Source: Holothuria scabra
Lineage: Eukaryota; Echinodermata; Holothuroidea; Aspidochirotida; Holothuriidae
NCBI GenBank assembly: GCA_037179385.1
Contig: CM074184.1
Span: forward strand, 14,836,001 to 14,900,000
Length of the DNA: 64,000 nucleotides
Direction: 5' to 3'
Positions 62,616-64,000 of the stretch are shown one piece after another. The notes below the pieces were generated by a model. That model was not told where the DNA came from, did not search any database, and saw only the letters and a program-made list of their open reading frames with translations. The position numbers and the translations under genes are program-made. The number at the start of each line of letters is the position of its first letter. The stretch's first letter is position 1.

Positions 62616-63750
62616 GTGGGCACAAAATCACTTTAAGGGTAGGCACATTAGACTAAGTGTTGGCACAATATTATATCTAGGGTATTGAGCAGTGCCGTCG
62701 GAAGGTATTTTCGATTGGGGGGCTGACTCGGGCTGACTATCTAAGCGGAGCGCCACCATCAGTTGGCGCGGAGCGTACAGAAATTTTTGAAAAATCGCAA
62801 CCCCTCAGACAGCCGGAAATGACATTTCCCGGGCTTGTATAATAGAATCTAAGCAGTCGTTATTTTGACCTTTCGTTGTAATAAATTGTTCACTTCAAAA
62901 CAAAACAAAAAAAAAAACTATATATGGCAAAATTATTTCCCGCTTCCGACGGCCCTGTTGAGGGTGTTCGCTTTTTTAGTTTAAACGTACACACATTTTG
63001 TCAAATATAAGTACGACAACTAGTCTGCGCATCGCCTCTGTGACTGCTGAAGGAAAAGACTTCGTCCGCCCCTCGGGCTACATGACGAGTCACTTTTTTA
63101 TACGGACATGACTGTGACTGTTCATTATTCTAAGTGAAGGCACGAATAATACCGCGAGGGTGAGCGTTATTTATTTATACGTGGGTACAAAATCACTGAA
63201 AGGGTGGGCACACAAAACAAGTGTAAGACACGTTTTTGGAGGTGTTCAAGATTTTTCCTCTGGGTGGACGCAACTAATAAAAGCAAGTTTTGACACCACT
63301 CCTCATTACATGAGCGGATAAGTGCAGCCGCAAGTATAACCGCGTGGGTGGGGTTGGGGCAATTTCTTTTGGTGCAGTAATGCACAAACCACTGAAAAGA
63401 TGGGTACAGAACACGAAATGTAAGCATAATATTACATTTTAACGTGGTCACGGCGCCTCACTTTTCTCAAAACAGCTGCGATAAATGTCTCGGGTGGGTG
63501 CAATAAATTCAACGGTGGGCACGGCACCGTAAGTGTGGACACAAGATTATATCGAGGGTGGTCGCATTTTTCCTAGCATGAAAATAAAACAAACGACGTC
63601 AAGTGCGGACATGACTGAGCATTATTTTAAGTGAAGGCACGAATAATACCGCAAGGGTGGGCTTTATTTTTTATGCATGGGCACAAAATCACTTAAAGAG
63701 TGGGCACAGCCTAGTAGACTAAGTGTAGGCACGTCATAAGAGTTGGTCGT
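62616..63750 (+). repeat. Decayed tandem repeat of about 500 bp
   Basis: GTGAAGGCACGAATAATACC followed by a GGGCACAAAATCACTT-type segment occurs near 63134 and again near 63631. GGGCACAAAATCACTTTAAG and TAGACTAAGTGTTGGCAC near 62620 are a further partial unit interrupted by the hAT-like MITE. No coding signal. Confidence 0.5.
62691..62957. mobile_element. hAT-like MITE with short target duplication
   Basis: CAGTGCCGTCGGAAG at the left and CTTCCGACGGCCCTG at the right form inverted ends, with TTGAG directly outside both. Related sequence lies at 41786-41996. Confidence 0.6.
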
Positions 63751-64000
63751 GATTTTTCGTTTCTTTTCTTTTTTGGACACAGCATTATGTCGAGCCTGGG
63801 TACGGCAATTAACTCACTTTTCTAAGTACAAAAAAAGAAAAATTTCTTAACATTAATTTACAGCTTGCATGTCAATTTTCAGTTAATAGGGGCGAAAAAC
63901 ATGGCATAAACCTAAAGATGGTGACGGATTGCTCTTGCACCATACCGTTGGGGTAACTGATACCGTATATCTTTTAAATTTCGGATAAAGTACATATCAC

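Larger units (their letters stand above)
59160..62690. other. Repeat-rich intergenic region without recognised genes
   Basis: It contains a hAT-like end (inverse of CAGTGGCATATGCAGAAGG ending at 59889), sequence related to 62691-62957 near 59705-59815, a pyrimidine tract (60461-60540) and two hairpins. The 148-codon open frame across 60192-60638 is an artefact of the C-rich tract. Confidence 0.5.

Overview
The window is animal nuclear DNA: a gene split by GT-AG introns, tRNA-derived SINEs, hAT, piggyBac-like and PIF/Harbinger-like DNA elements, rolling-circle-like repeats, a LINE remnant and a complete Maverick/Polinton. The repeat mix and a Polinton carrying capsid genes suggest a marine invertebrate, perhaps a non-vertebrate deuterostome, but nothing here fixes the species. 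All calls were made by eye; no database search was run.

1-37,470: the last ten exons (380 codons) of a plus-strand medium-chain acyl-CoA synthetase (ACSM-like) gene. The ATP-binding loop, the GYGQSET motif, the TGD and GRDDD motifs and the C-terminal PKTVSGK lysine are all present, with consistent exon phases and a stop at 37038. The first third of the protein lies upstream of the window. The long introns hold mobile DNA: four same-strand copies of a Helentron/HINE-like element rich in the nuclear-receptor DR1 sequence AGGTCAAAGGTCA, a 2.6 kb minisatellite of a 17-bp unit, SINEs, several MITE families, a 4.5 kb PIF/Harbinger-like element without a visible transposase, and a hAT MITE with a perfect 8-bp target duplication.

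37,471-43,936: intergenic DNA with no recognisable gene, holding MITEs, SINE tails and older repeats.

43,937-59,151: a nested structure. A non-autonomous hAT element (8-bp duplication GCCCTAAC) was entered by a 13,723-bp Polinton (44841-58563; 91-bp identical terminal inverted repeats beginning AG; 6-bp duplication TGCTTG). The Polinton encodes a minus-strand WW plus PC4-like protein, then on the plus strand a WW-domain/protein-primed PolB reading frame, packaging ATPase, a Bcl-2-like protein with a C-terminal membrane segment, two conserved Polinton proteins, chromodomain integrase, minor capsid, a pVI/pX-like basic protein, major capsid and an adenain-type protease. PolB is broken by two frameshifts and a stop, and the major capsid by one frameshift, so this copy is probably not autonomous as sequenced. 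The genes form a complete set for replication, integration, packaging and virion assembly, of the adintovirus-like type. The two WW-domain proteins and the Bcl-2-like protein are the least ordinary parts.

59,152-64,000: repeat-rich DNA with hAT-like pieces, strong hairpins, a pyrimidine tract and a decayed tandem repeat of about 500 bp. No gene was recognised.
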